Assembly: GCA_028289505.1 (NCBI GenBank)
Contig: JANQPK010000133.1
Span: forward strand, 1-20,711
Source of the DNA: Cyclobacteriaceae bacterium
Lineage (GTDB): Bacteria; Bacteroidota; Bacteroidia; Cytophagales; Cyclobacteriaceae
DNA length: 20,711 nucleotides
Reading direction: 5' to 3'
Each line of letters starts with the position of its first letter. Position 1 is the stretch's first letter. Below are positions 7,419-16,049 of this stretch, in pieces. Made by a program: the position numbers and the translations under genes. Under the pieces are notes generated by a model. The model had not been told where the DNA came from. It was given only the letters and a program-made list of their open reading frames with translations, and did no database searches.

Positions 7419-9434
7419 TTATTCAGTCAAGATTTTGAACTCCACTCTTCGATTTTCTGCTCTACCTTCAGAGGTATCATTTCCTGCTACAGGCTTACCT
7501 TCACCAAATCCACGAGATACCACACGCTCAGATGCAATTCCATTTTCAACCAGGTAATCGAACACTGCCTTGGCGCGTCTTTCCGATAACCTTTGATTGT
7601 AAGAAGTAGAACCAACACTGTCGGTATGCCCACCGATCTCAATCTCAAGTCCTGGATTGTCAGTTAGCAATTCAACCACTCTTTTCAGCTCTGGAAATGA
7701 GTCATCTGCTAGTGCCGACCTGTCAAATTCAAAGAAAATATTATTTAGCACTACCGTAGCACCAGTTTCGATAGGTACCAGAAATAGGTCTTGGTTGATT
7801 TCCTTATACTCCTCCAGATCATTTAAATCGATATTTGCATTCACGGACACGTATCCCTCGGCCTCAGCCAGATACCCGTATTTTGCACCCGATGGCAATA
7901 CAATTTTGTAAGTCCCAGTGGTCGGATCCGAGGTTGCCAAGCCAATTTCGGTTCCATCCGGTAACCTTTCATACAGGATTTCTACATTACCCAAAGCCTC
8001 GTTGGTTTTTGAATTGTAGACTTTTCCTTGAACCAGGACTACAGGAGCAGGTTTGTAAAATACTGGTAATTCAAGTTTGAAAATATCCATGTTGTCAGTG
8101 CCCACTCCTCTGCTGTAATAGGCATACTCACCTGAAGCTGGGATATTAAAAAACTCATCATCACTTTCAGAATTAATATCCGGACCTAAGTTTTCTGGCT
8201 CCGTCCAATTCTTCCAGGAGTCATCTAACCTTCTGGTTACGTAGATGTCAGTTCCTCCAAATCCGGCAAAACCATCGGAGCTGAAATAAAGGGTTTCATC
8301 GTCCGCTGCCAAAAATGGTGCAGACTCCTCACTAGCGGTGTTTACACTATTACCCAAGTTCACCGGATCGCTCCAGCTTCCATCAGATTTTATAAAACTG
8401 GCGTACAAATCCCGGTCACCATAAGAATCCTCTCTTTCAATGGACATCAGTAGGGTTTTACGGTTGTTAGCCATGTAGAAATTTGCCTTTTCATTATAAT
8501 TGTAGAGATTATCAATCTTCAACGCTTCGGGCTGCGACCAACCGGTTTCAGTTTTCCTACTAATGGAAAGGCCTGCTTTCATTTTACCGTTAGGTAAGTA
8601 TTCATTTCCTAACAGCAGCAGCATGCTGTTTCCATCTGGGGTGACGGAACTGATGTAGTTGGGTCCTTTGTTGTTGAGGACTGGCCCGATATTTCTCGCC
8701 TCTTGCCACTCACCGGTGGTCTCATCCAATTCGGAGTACCAGATATCCTCGTCATCATTCACACCGCCGACGTTTCCGGGGTGATTACTCCTACTGAAGA
8801 ATAAAGTCTTTCCATCTGGAGAGATCAATGGACGAAACTCGCTCACTTCACTGTTGACCGCCGGGCTCAATCGCTGTGCTTCCAGATCTTCTCCCAGATT
8901 TTCGGCTACCTTGATCAGGTTATCCACGTTAATGGGAACTTCTGAGTCAGAAATACCAATTGCATCTATACTATTATAACCGGGGACTGCTCTTCCGTCC
9001 AATTCTACCTTAACCGCAGTAACCTCAAAACTGGTGGGATTGATAAATACATTAAGTAACCTACCCTCTTCTCCGATCGGCCTTGAATTAAAAGTAAACA
9101 CCTGAGTTTCATTGCCTGCCTTATCATAGACGTATACATTGGAAACTGCTCCGGGGTTATAGGATTCCCCTATGGCAATTTGTTGAACGATCATGGGACT
9201 CTGGAATCCAACTTTTATGAACTCTACCCGGTTTGGATTCTTTGGTGTCCAAGCGTTGGGGTTCTCACCACCATTCGGTAGCACATTGGGGTTATTCAGT
9301 GCTTGATTTGCCGAGTACTGTAACGGGGACAGTTCTGAGGAAAATTCTATTACTTCCGAAGCCCACTGGACATTTTGAGCAGCAAGCGATCCAGAAATAA
9401 TACAAAATATAACAAACAGTATTAGTCGACGCAT
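7419..9434 (-). CDS. Propeller-CRD-OmpA protein, PorE-like architecture
   Basis: The ATG at 9434 gives 671 residues and places a signal peptide (MRRLILFVIFCIISGSLAAQ) at the very start; the longer frame to 9494 adds 20 unlikely residues. Domains in order: an N-terminal region of about 25-165 (WASEVIEFSS, YSANQALNNPN, VGFQSP), resembling a galactose-binding/discoidin-like beta-sandwich; PD40 repeats at about 195-455 (RPLISPDGKTLFFSR, AADDETLYFSSDGFAGFGGTDIYV), forming a probable beta-propeller; a carboxypeptidase-regulatory-like domain (467-555); and an OmpA C-terminal domain (565-671) with GGHTD (Asp605) and NRRVE, the usual diaminopimelate-binding residues. It should be periplasmic and bound to peptidoglycan. 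The order propeller-CRD-OmpA is that of PorE, a type IX secretion accessory protein, but PorE begins with TPRs. A role in secretion is therefore only a possibility. A terminator follows; a related OmpA gene lies upstream. Confidence 0.9.
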   Translation of the reverse strand: MRRLILFVIFCIISGSLAAQNVQWASEVIEFSSELSPLQYSANQALNNPNVLPNGGENPNAWTPKNPNRVEFIKVGFQSPMIVQQIAIGESYNPGAVSNVYVYDKAGNETQVFTFNSRPIGEEGRLLNVFINPTSFEVTAVKVELDGRAVPGYNSIDAIGISDSEVPINVDNLIKVAENLGEDLEAQRLSPAVNSEVSEFRPLISPDGKTLFFSRSNHPGNVGGVNDDEDIWYSELDETTGEWQEARNIGPVLNNKGPNYISSVTPDGNSMLLLLGNEYLPNGKMKAGLSISRKTETGWSQPEALKIDNLYNYNEKANFYMANNRKTLLMSIEREDSYGDRDLYASFIKSDGSWSDPVNLGNSVNTASEESAPFLAADDETLYFSSDGFAGFGGTDIYVTRRLDDSWKNWTEPENLGPDINSESDDEFFNIPASGEYAYYSRGVGTDNMDIFKLELPVFYKPAPVVLVQGKVYNSKTNEALGNVEILYERLPDGTEIGLATSDPTTGTYKIVLPSGAKYGYLAEAEGYVSVNANIDLNDLEEYKEINQDLFLVPIETGATVVLNNIFFEFDRSALADDSFPELKRVVELLTDNPGLEIEIGGHTDSVGSTSYNQRLSERRAKAVFDYLVENGIASERVVSRGFGEGKPVAGNDTSEGRAENRRVEFKILTE

Positions 9435-9506
9435 GGTTTGGTGATTTATCGATAATATTATATTCTTCTTAAGATAATTAAAAAAAATAAACAAACATTA
9501 CAACAC

Positions 9507-9523
9507 CTTCCGAAAATCGGAAG
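9507..9523 (-). other. Small hairpin between the two OmpA genes
   Basis: CTTCCGA (9507-9513) and TCGGAAG (9517-9523) form a 7-bp perfect stem with a 3-base loop. On the minus strand a T-rich stretch begins only about 10 bases later, so it is a poor terminator. It may be a partial attenuator between the OmpA genes, in a 143-base gap, or chance. Confidence 0.3.
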
Positions 9524-9577
9524 ACACATAGTGGTAGTTATTGCCTTTAAAAAGCCCAACAAAGTACGAAATAATTC

Positions 9578-10324
9578 TTATTTGGAAAGAATTCTGACCT
9601 CAACTCTTCGATTTTTCAATCGCGCTTCTTCGGTGTTTTCGGTGGTAATTGGTTGACTACCTCCAAAAGCTTTGTATTTGATTCGGCCCTTCCTAATGTC
9701 TTTTTGAACTAGGTAGTCCCTTACAGCAAGAACGCGGTCTTCAGATAATTGCATGTTGCGATCAGGATTTCCACGATAGTCGGTGTGTCCTTCCAACTGG
9801 ATTTTCATTTTAGGGTTGGTATGTAGCATTTGAGCGAGCCCATCCAATTCATCATATGACGATTCCAAGATATCCGCTTGTCCTATCTCGAACAAAAGAT
9901 TATCCATCCGAAGAATGTTTCCATCGGCTGACTTTGTCAATAAATAATCTCTTTTTATCTGTCCGTCCTCATCCACATCCTCAATATCCAAGACATCATA
10001 AATGGTAATGTATCCTTTAGCGGCAATCTCGATGGTATATTTTCTATTGTCCAACATATGCAGCTTGTATCTGCCATCATTCTGATTTGAGATATGACCC
10101 ACGTTATTTGCTCTAGGCATTCTTTCGTAATTGATATATCCCTGAATCGGCTGGTTGGAATTGGCATCTAAAATATGACCATAAACCAAGACCAGTTCTT
10201 CCTGGGGCTTTTCTTCTTCCTGAACATTAAAAAGTACATATTCCTGCCCCTGAGAGTAACTCATGGCACATATTAGGATAGTACAGCTCAACAATAGTAT
10301 CTTGGTGTACCTTATAGTTAGCAT
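9578..10324 (-). CDS. OmpA family protein with N-terminal CRD-like domain
   Basis: This 248-residue protein has a signal peptide (MLTIRYTKILLLSCTILICA, cut near SYSQG). A beta-rich domain follows at about 43-130 (LVYGHILDANSNQPIQG, DGRYKLHMLDNRKYTIEIAAKGY), typical of carboxypeptidase-regulatory/peptidase-associated folds. The OmpA C-terminal domain spans 138-248, with EGHTDYRGNPDRN and KNRRVEVRIL carrying the Asp and Arg that bind peptidoglycan. It has the same CRD-OmpA pair as the downstream protein but no propeller, so the two may share an origin by duplication. It should sit in the periplasm or at the outer-membrane inner face. An AAAGGA-like ribosome site 7-8 bases before the ATG and a plausible promoter support this start. 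It is probably first in the transcript with the propeller-OmpA gene, though 143 bases separate them. Confidence 0.88.
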   Translation of the reverse strand: MLTIRYTKILLLSCTILICAMSYSQGQEYVLFNVQEEEKPQEELVLVYGHILDANSNQPIQGYINYERMPRANNVGHISNQNDGRYKLHMLDNRKYTIEIAAKGYITIYDVLDIEDVDEDGQIKRDYLLTKSADGNILRMDNLLFEIGQADILESSYDELDGLAQMLHTNPKMKIQLEGHTDYRGNPDRNMQLSEDRVLAVRDYLVQKDIRKGRIKYKAFGGSQPITTENTEEARLKNRRVEVRILSK

Positions 10325-10331
10325 GTCAAAT

Positions 10332-10338
10332 TCCTTTC
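10332..10338 (-). promoter_or_regulatory. Shine-Dalgarno-like site of the small OmpA gene
   Basis: The minus strand reads GAAAGGA, ending 7 bases before the ATG at 10324. It is the only well-spaced purine-rich site seen in the window, where most starts lack one, as is common in Bacteroidota. Confidence 0.55.
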
Positions 10339-10377
10339 GTTATAACTTATCCGCCCATAGGTGGTTTCAGCCTAAAT

Positions 10378-10408
10378 TAAATATAAGAAATTGTGAGAAT
10401 CAGAACAA
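10378..10408 (-). promoter_or_regulatory. Candidate Bacteroidota-type promoter of the OmpA pair
   Basis: On the minus strand TTG (10408-10406), a 20-base spacer and TATATTTA (10385-10378) fit TTG-N19/20-TAnnTTTG with one mismatch. The predicted 5' leader of roughly 45-50 bases carries the Shine-Dalgarno-like site. The AT-rich setting limits confidence. Confidence 0.4.
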
Positions 10409-10509
10409 TTTAAAATGGGTTCAAACTTACATTGTTAAGATAAAACTACAGGTTCCTATTACACGGTATTCTGTCATTTGCATTACTTAAATACAAATTT
10501 ATTTAAGGA

Positions 10510-12261
10510 TTGAGAAGACGGTTTAAGGAATCCCCTATCAAAAGTACTATATTAGCGCAACCAACGCGGTTGATCGGGAACTCCGTATTTTTTAACGAAT
10601 TGGCAAAACAGGTGGATCGCTCAAATCTGATTGATCAGCTGGAGGAATTAAAACAAGGACTCAGTAAGATCCTGACCGAAAAGGAGGGTAGTTCTTACCA
10701 TGATTATGCCTCCGAACATAGTGATAAAGCCCTCTTAGAGAACTACCAAATCCTCAGTGTTTCCGACAAAATTATCAATAAAAGCAGCCTAGAACTTGAC
10801 AATCAGGGGAATCAATCCTTTATTCTACTGAATCGGAATCACTTGGTAATGGCCTACAACCGATCCGCTGCATCCTCAATCCATACTCTCACAGGAAAAG
10901 AGTTAAACTACCAACAGTCTATTGAAGCTTATCTTCCTGAGTCTGATAAAGATCAGTTAAAAAAACTTATTGATCAGGCACTTGGAGGGACTAATATCCA
11001 CTTTACTGCTCAACTGCCTTTTACCAAAAATCCGGATCAGTGGTACGAGGTTAATTTATTTCCAGTAGCATCTTCCGGTAGAGAAATCACCCGACTGGTT
11101 TGGTGTATGGAGGATATTGCCAAAAGAAAGTCCGCCCAGGCCAATCTGAAAGCACTGGAAATCAACTTTCAATCTGTGTTCAAGCAAGCCGCAGTCAGTG
11201 TAATACTCAGTAATGTTAACCTGGAAGTTATACAGGCCAATCGCAAGTTCTATCAGCTAATTGAGTACGAACCAAAGGAGTTTAAAGCCTTACCTCCTCT
11301 TAGCACGGTCCATCCCAGAGATCTACCGGAAAGTAAGCGCCTATTTGACCTGCTATGCAGTGGAGAACTGGAATCATTCTCATTGGAGAAACGGCTGATC
11401 AGTAAAACTGGAAAAATAGTTTGGGTTTATGTTACCAGTAATATTGTAAAGGATCCAAATGGTAAACCGAAATTAATCATTTCTGTAGCTCAGGATATTA
11501 CGGATCGCAAACATGCCGAGCAAGAACTCTTGTTCAAAAGTAATGAGCTCGATACTTTTATTTACCGGGCTTCCCATGATCTTCGGGGGCCAGTAGCCTC
11601 ACTTATGGGGTTGTACAATGTAGTACAAAATGAATTCAAAGATGATGCACATGCCTTAGAGTTTTTCCAACATTATCACAGCAGCGTAGAGCACTTGAAT
11701 AAGATTCTACATAACCTTATCGACCTGACAAAAATCAAAGACAAGGAGATTCACCCCTCCGAGGTTGATCTGAATGTACTAATTTCTGACTGCCTGGCGT
11801 CCATAAGTAAATTACCCTATTTTGAAAAAATACATTTCAAAATAAATAATGATGTGGGTTTTAAGTTGAAAACCGATTCCAGCAGTATTAGAACCATTCT
11901 GTACCACCTACTAGAAAATTCGGTGAAATTCATCCAGAAAGACAACGCTCAACCTTTTGTCAAGCTGGAAATAAAATATGAAAGTAGCTTTCTAATTATT
12001 GAAGTTACAGATAATGGTCTTGGTATAAAGAAAGAGTTGCAAAGTGAAGTTTTCAATATGTTCTACCGTGCCAATGAACGCAGTACTGGCTCAGGCTTAG
12101 GTTTGTATATAGTGAGATATGCCGTGGAAAAGTTGAATGGCAGTATACAATTGAAAAGCAAGGAATTCAGTGGCACCAAAATTTCTGTTTATATTCCCTA
12201 TGCTCATGCAAATACCCTTTCCAATGAAAATACCGACCTGGGAACGCGGACGACCGGATAG
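10510..12261 (+). CDS. PAS-PAS sensor histidine kinase, soluble
   Basis: This protein of up to 583 residues has an unassigned, partly helical N-terminus (1-97), a first PAS-like domain (about 100-205, ending WCMEDIAKRKSAQ) and a second PAS/PAC domain (215-335, ending ISVAQDITDRKHAEQEL). A dimerisation/phosphoacceptor helix follows with SHDLRGP, giving phosphoacceptor His356. The ATPase domain has an N box at Asn470 (HLLENSVKF), a G1 box DNGLG (501-505) and a G2 box GSGLGLYI (527-534). No membrane helix is present, so it probably senses a cytoplasmic signal. No response regulator is adjacent. The start is odd: an in-frame TAA lies 4 bases before a TTG at 10510 and there is no nearby ATG. TTG at 10570 or 10600, or GTG at 10612, could be the real start. 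It converges on the patatin gene with abutting stop codons. Confidence 0.9.
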   Translation: MRRRFKESPIKSTILAQPTRLIGNSVFFNELAKQVDRSNLIDQLEELKQGLSKILTEKEGSSYHDYASEHSDKALLENYQILSVSDKIINKSSLELDNQGNQSFILLNRNHLVMAYNRSAASSIHTLTGKELNYQQSIEAYLPESDKDQLKKLIDQALGGTNIHFTAQLPFTKNPDQWYEVNLFPVASSGREITRLVWCMEDIAKRKSAQANLKALEINFQSVFKQAAVSVILSNVNLEVIQANRKFYQLIEYEPKEFKALPPLSTVHPRDLPESKRLFDLLCSGELESFSLEKRLISKTGKIVWVYVTSNIVKDPNGKPKLIISVAQDITDRKHAEQELLFKSNELDTFIYRASHDLRGPVASLMGLYNVVQNEFKDDAHALEFFQHYHSSVEHLNKILHNLIDLTKIKDKEIHPSEVDLNVLISDCLASISKLPYFEKIHFKINNDVGFKLKTDSSSIRTILYHLLENSVKFIQKDNAQPFVKLEIKYESSFLIIEVTDNGLGIKKELQSEVFNMFYRANERSTGSGLGLYIVRYAVEKLNGSIQLKSKEFSGTKISVYIPYAHANTLSNENTDLGTRTTG

Positions 12262-14547
12262 CTATTCAAGTGGATCTCTGTTGAAGATCAAATACCCGAC
12301 ATGAAGTAGAAACCCCCAGCGATTGGCCTGGTCATCGTAGTAGTTTACCTGCATACTGATAGGCCCCAGCGGGCTATGATAAACACCCGCTACGGTGCCA
12401 GCAAAATAAAAATCCGTTACATCATTCAGCATTACACTGTCAAAGGTATCGTCTACCGTCAGTGATTTAAATGGTTTAAAAACATATCCCTCCGCTCGTA
12501 TATCAATATTTCTCGCCACACTGTAAATATTTCTAATTCCGCCAGCGAGATAATTGTAGGCCCGGAAATTCTCCAAAAAAAGTGAGGGGCTATCGGGTAA
12601 TGGCTCGAAGGCAGGTGCGTTAATCTGTGAACCTGTTAGGTTAAATCCGGTATTTTGGTTTGAAAAGACTCCCTCAGCCAAATACCCATATTTGAACCAG
12701 CCTGAGCCAAAATACTGTTCTGCTCTTAGCTTTAATCTCACCCAATTATTTCTTTGTGATAGGGGCTCAGTTAGGTTTGAGGTATTACCAGGCACTAAGG
12801 TTTCCTCTGCATTAAAGAAATCCAGGGCTGCCAGAAAGTACTTTCCGGATGAAGGGTATTGCTTACGGTCAAGATTCTTACGAACAAACTCAACACCATG
12901 TCTAAAACCTTTAAAGGTTTGGTCATCTAGAGTATCGCTTGATACGATCTCCGTCCGGTTGCTATATTCATTGGAATTGTGAAAATAGCTGGAGTATACA
13001 CGCATGATCCCATTATCTCCGGCGGGGAAGCCCAAATTGATCCTGATACTTCTATCTATAAGGTCGATTAAAGTAGGATCTTTATCTGAAAGGATCAGTT
13101 CATTGGAATTGATATAGTCCCAATGATTAAAAGTGAACATGGGCTCTATGTAAAACAGCTTTGAACGGGTAGGAATATTGATTCTGGAGGCGGCCAATAT
13201 TGACTGATAGAATCTTCCGGTATAAATACTCAATCGATGTTTAAAAAGGTAATGATTGAAGTGAGTAAAGTTCAATCCCAAATAGATCTGGCTGATGCTC
13301 CTAGTACTTAGATTCCCTCCTAGATCAAAATCAAAATTGTTGTTGGTTTTGCCCAGTATTTCAAAATTATAGGCACTATCTACGGAATTGTACCTTATAG
13401 CAGGATAGGTATTGTGAAAGTACTCCTCTGATATCATTTTGTAATAGCCAAGTTTAATATCATGGATATTCAAAGGTTCCTTATCACTAAAAAGGTTTCG
13501 TATGTACCGCTGTTTTGGTTTAGAAAAGTCATCCATTTTGAGCTGGGTAAATTCCAAGGGCTGTGAACTCAGAATGTACTGATTCCTTTTTTGGGTTATT
13601 GTTTCACATGTCATTTTGGATTTGATCTTGGAATTAATCTCTCCCAAGTGTCGGTTTGCCTCAACATACCCGGAATCAATCAATGCCCCCACTGCTTTAA
13701 AATTCAAAGCACTGTAGCCTTTAACATCCGGCTCAATATAGATATCCTTTTGGTTGAGGATTTTAAGATCCGGTTTGTCAAGAAGAAGCGATATTAATGA
13801 CTCATCGATTAAGTCACTGTCTTTTTCATAGGGATACTCTTCGTACACCTTGGATGAAACATTTACACCAATGATTACATCAGGGTTGAATTCTTCTCTA
13901 GCTATGGTAACTGGAAAATTGTTATATATCCCACCATCAAATAGGTACTTATTATCCAATTTCAAGGGTCTAAAAAAGAAGGGTACGCTCAAGGTGGCCC
14001 TTAATGCTTCATGTAAACCTCCTTGTTTTAGAACCACTACCTGTTGAGTAAAGATATCGGCCGCTACCGCTCTAAAAGGAATTAAGAGGCTGTCAAAATT
14101 ATAGTTGGCTCTTTGTGAAGATTGGGCAAGTAGTTCTGCCAGGGCAAAATTGATGGCATGGTCATTGGCCAGGTTGGTATTGAGGCTAACCGTAGAATCT
14201 ACGTCAAGTTGCAAATTGAGTATCCCAGCATGGTCTTCAGATTTTGCATAATAGAATTGATAATCTTTACCCAGCTCACCGTTTACCCATTGCTGAAAAT
14301 CCTTTTGCAATACCAAGCGCTCTATTTCGTGAGCAGAGTATCCGGCTGCGTAGAATCCACCAATCACCCCTCCCATGGAGGTTCCAACTATGTAATCAAT
14401 GGGTATTTCATATTCTTCCAGCAGCTTTAATACCCCTACATGAGAAAGGCCCTTGGCTCCGCCACCACTCAATACCAACGCAACCTTTTGAGCTTGCACC
14501 AAGTAGCAGTTGAAAACAAAAATCAAGGCAGCAGCCAGGTATTTCAT
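12262..14547 (-). CDS. Patatin-like phospholipase fused to an outer-membrane barrel (PlpD type)
   Basis: With the ATG at 14547 this is a 761-residue protein with a signal peptide (MKYLAAALIFVFNCYLVQAQ). A GTG two codons earlier is the alternative start. The patatin domain (about 21-300) has the oxyanion loop SGGGAKG (27-33), the nucleophile Ser57 in GTSMGG, the RATLSVPFFFRP helix and Asp204 of the DGG dyad (LFDGGIYNN). A POTRA-like segment follows at about 330-400 (PLEFTQLKMDDF, then SEEYFHNTYPAIRY). The rest is alternating beta-strands ending GFLLHVGYLIF, like BamA/TamA-type barrels. This is the type Vd layout of Pseudomonas PlpD, where the lipase is carried to the surface or kept periplasmic. 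It likely hydrolyses phospholipid acyl esters. It lies 34 bases after the M23 peptidase gene, probably in one transcript. Confidence 0.92.
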   Translation of the reverse strand: MKYLAAALIFVFNCYLVQAQKVALVLSGGGAKGLSHVGVLKLLEEYEIPIDYIVGTSMGGVIGGFYAAGYSAHEIERLVLQKDFQQWVNGELGKDYQFYYAKSEDHAGILNLQLDVDSTVSLNTNLANDHAINFALAELLAQSSQRANYNFDSLLIPFRAVAADIFTQQVVVLKQGGLHEALRATLSVPFFFRPLKLDNKYLFDGGIYNNFPVTIAREEFNPDVIIGVNVSSKVYEEYPYEKDSDLIDESLISLLLDKPDLKILNQKDIYIEPDVKGYSALNFKAVGALIDSGYVEANRHLGEINSKIKSKMTCETITQKRNQYILSSQPLEFTQLKMDDFSKPKQRYIRNLFSDKEPLNIHDIKLGYYKMISEEYFHNTYPAIRYNSVDSAYNFEILGKTNNNFDFDLGGNLSTRSISQIYLGLNFTHFNHYLFKHRLSIYTGRFYQSILAASRINIPTRSKLFYIEPMFTFNHWDYINSNELILSDKDPTLIDLIDRSIRINLGFPAGDNGIMRVYSSYFHNSNEYSNRTEIVSSDTLDDQTFKGFRHGVEFVRKNLDRKQYPSSGKYFLAALDFFNAEETLVPGNTSNLTEPLSQRNNWVRLKLRAEQYFGSGWFKYGYLAEGVFSNQNTGFNLTGSQINAPAFEPLPDSPSLFLENFRAYNYLAGGIRNIYSVARNIDIRAEGYVFKPFKSLTVDDTFDSVMLNDVTDFYFAGTVAGVYHSPLGPISMQVNYYDDQANRWGFLLHVGYLIFNRDPLE

Positions 14548-14581
14548 ACCCACGCTAGATCATAGTTAGTAAGGAAGTCAG

Positions 14582-15871
14582 TTAGTCACCCGCTAAAACC
14601 GGGAAATCAGTTTGATCGATTTCTATCTGGTGTAAGCGAGCTAGCATATCAATCATAACGCTATCATAAGAGCTTTTGTTACCTTCTGTGATTGGCTCTG
14701 ATGGTGGCAACTCAACTTTCATGGCGTCAACTTGTTTCCCATTTTTCCAGAATCGATAGCACAAATGGGGGCCATTGGCTAAACCCGTACTGCCCACGTA
14801 GCCTATGGTTTGGCCTTGAGTCACTTTTACCCCTGGCTTCATACCCTTGGCAATTTTTGACATGTGCAAATATTGAGTAGAATAATTAGCGTTGTGGCGG
14901 ATCTTAACATAATTTCCATTACCCCGGTGATACCGTGCTTCAGTAACGATCCCTTCTCCTGCCGCCCTTATAGGTGTACCGGTTGGCGCCGCATAGTCAG
15001 TACCCAGGTGAGACTTGTATCGCTTTAATACGGGATGAAATCTCCGGCCAGAGTAGCGAGAGCTTATGCGAGTAAATTTAACTGGGTATTTTAGAAAAGC
15101 CTTTCTCAGACTGTGACCCTTTTCATCAAAATAGTCTGGTCCATTGCCCTGGTCAAACCTTACTGCATAAAATGGATTTCCCTCATGAATGAATTCTGCT
15201 CCTACTACTGGCCCCAATTCAACTACCTCGTCCCCTACCATTTGCTTCTGATATATGATCTTGTATTGATCACCAACCTGTAGTCGAGTGAAATCCAACT
15301 GCCATCCGAATACATCTGCCACGTAATCCACTAACTGGGGGCTAGCTCCTCCCTCGATCATAGATTCGTACAATGATGTGGCAATGGTTCCAGTAATGGT
15401 CGACTCTGCGGTACTTACCTGCTTGGCTCCAGTGTAAACCGATACCGAGTCATTCAAATCGAAAACCACATACTCAATTTTATTGGGTTCGTAAATCATA
15501 AACTTGGCCACGGAATCCTCGCTGCATATTAATTTGTAATGGCGGTGTGCATTGATCTTCCTCACATCAAAAACCCCTTTTGCTTTGCGAGCCAAAAGAT
15601 CTATCTCTTGGGGAGGTACATTGTAGTCACTTAAAATAGTGGAGATGTTCTCGTTGGGTCTAACCTTACTTTCAATTACCAATTTACGATTTACATCAAT
15701 CCCGTAGATTGAGGAAGTTTTCTTAGGCTCTTCGAATTGGACTGTATCCTCAATTGGAGTTACTGAGGTGACTTCTTCCGGGACTGGATCTGTTGCTTTA
15801 TCTCCTGAGTAAAGATGAAATGCTAGGAAAGAAACTACTAAAAGTCCCAGCAACCAAAAAATTTTCTGCAT
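14582..15871 (-). CDS. M23 family peptidoglycan endopeptidase with His-to-Cys change at a zinc-ligand position
   Basis: This 429-residue protein has an N-terminal anchor or signal segment (about 4-20) and a Pro/Glu/Thr-rich linker. Residues 65-245 form a region typical of the N-terminal half of long M23 peptidases (OapA/LysM-like segment RPNENISTILSDYNV, then TRLQVGDQYKIIYQKQ). The LytM/M23 domain (about 278-390) has HLGTDYAAPTGTP with zinc ligands His288 and Asp292, then YLHMSK with His336. The usual H-x-H motif reads H369-L-C371-Y: the expected zinc-binding second His is Cys (codon TGC). Cys can bind zinc, so the enzyme may be active; loss of activity, as in EnvC-type regulators, is the other option. 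It would act on peptidoglycan cross-links in the periplasm. A TAAATTTG -7-like box lies just upstream, and the patatin gene follows. Confidence 0.92.
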   Translation of the reverse strand: MQKIFWLLGLLVVSFLAFHLYSGDKATDPVPEEVTSVTPIEDTVQFEEPKKTSSIYGIDVNRKLVIESKVRPNENISTILSDYNVPPQEIDLLARKAKGVFDVRKINAHRHYKLICSEDSVAKFMIYEPNKIEYVVFDLNDSVSVYTGAKQVSTAESTITGTIATSLYESMIEGGASPQLVDYVADVFGWQLDFTRLQVGDQYKIIYQKQMVGDEVVELGPVVGAEFIHEGNPFYAVRFDQGNGPDYFDEKGHSLRKAFLKYPVKFTRISSRYSGRRFHPVLKRYKSHLGTDYAAPTGTPIRAAGEGIVTEARYHRGNGNYVKIRHNANYSTQYLHMSKIAKGMKPGVKVTQGQTIGYVGSTGLANGPHLCYRFWKNGKQVDAMKVELPPSEPITEGNKSSYDSVMIDMLARLHQIEIDQTDFPVLAGD

Positions 15872-15891
15872 AACACGATATACTAGCTATA

Positions 15892-15899
15892 CAAATTTA
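15892..15899 (-). promoter_or_regulatory. Candidate -7 element upstream of the M23 peptidase
   Basis: The minus strand reads TAAATTTG, an exact match to TAnnTTTG, 21-28 bases before the ATG at 15871. No TTG is found at the expected -33 spacing, so support is partial. Confidence 0.35.
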
Positions 15900-16049
15900 T
15901 TAAAAAGGTAAGGTTATTGGAGGCATATGTCAGAACTTTTATCATCAATGTAAGGATTTAGAGGTATCCGCGGAACGCCATGTAAATAGGCATTAAAAGA
16001 TTGGAATATTTTTTGTTGTACTTTTAAAAAATATGAAAATAATTGTGTT

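Noticed and set aside
16019..16026. TACTTTTA as a -7 box for the unknown exported protein
   Set aside because: The only upstream TTG-like element is 15 bases away, shorter than the usual 19-20, in a very T-rich region.
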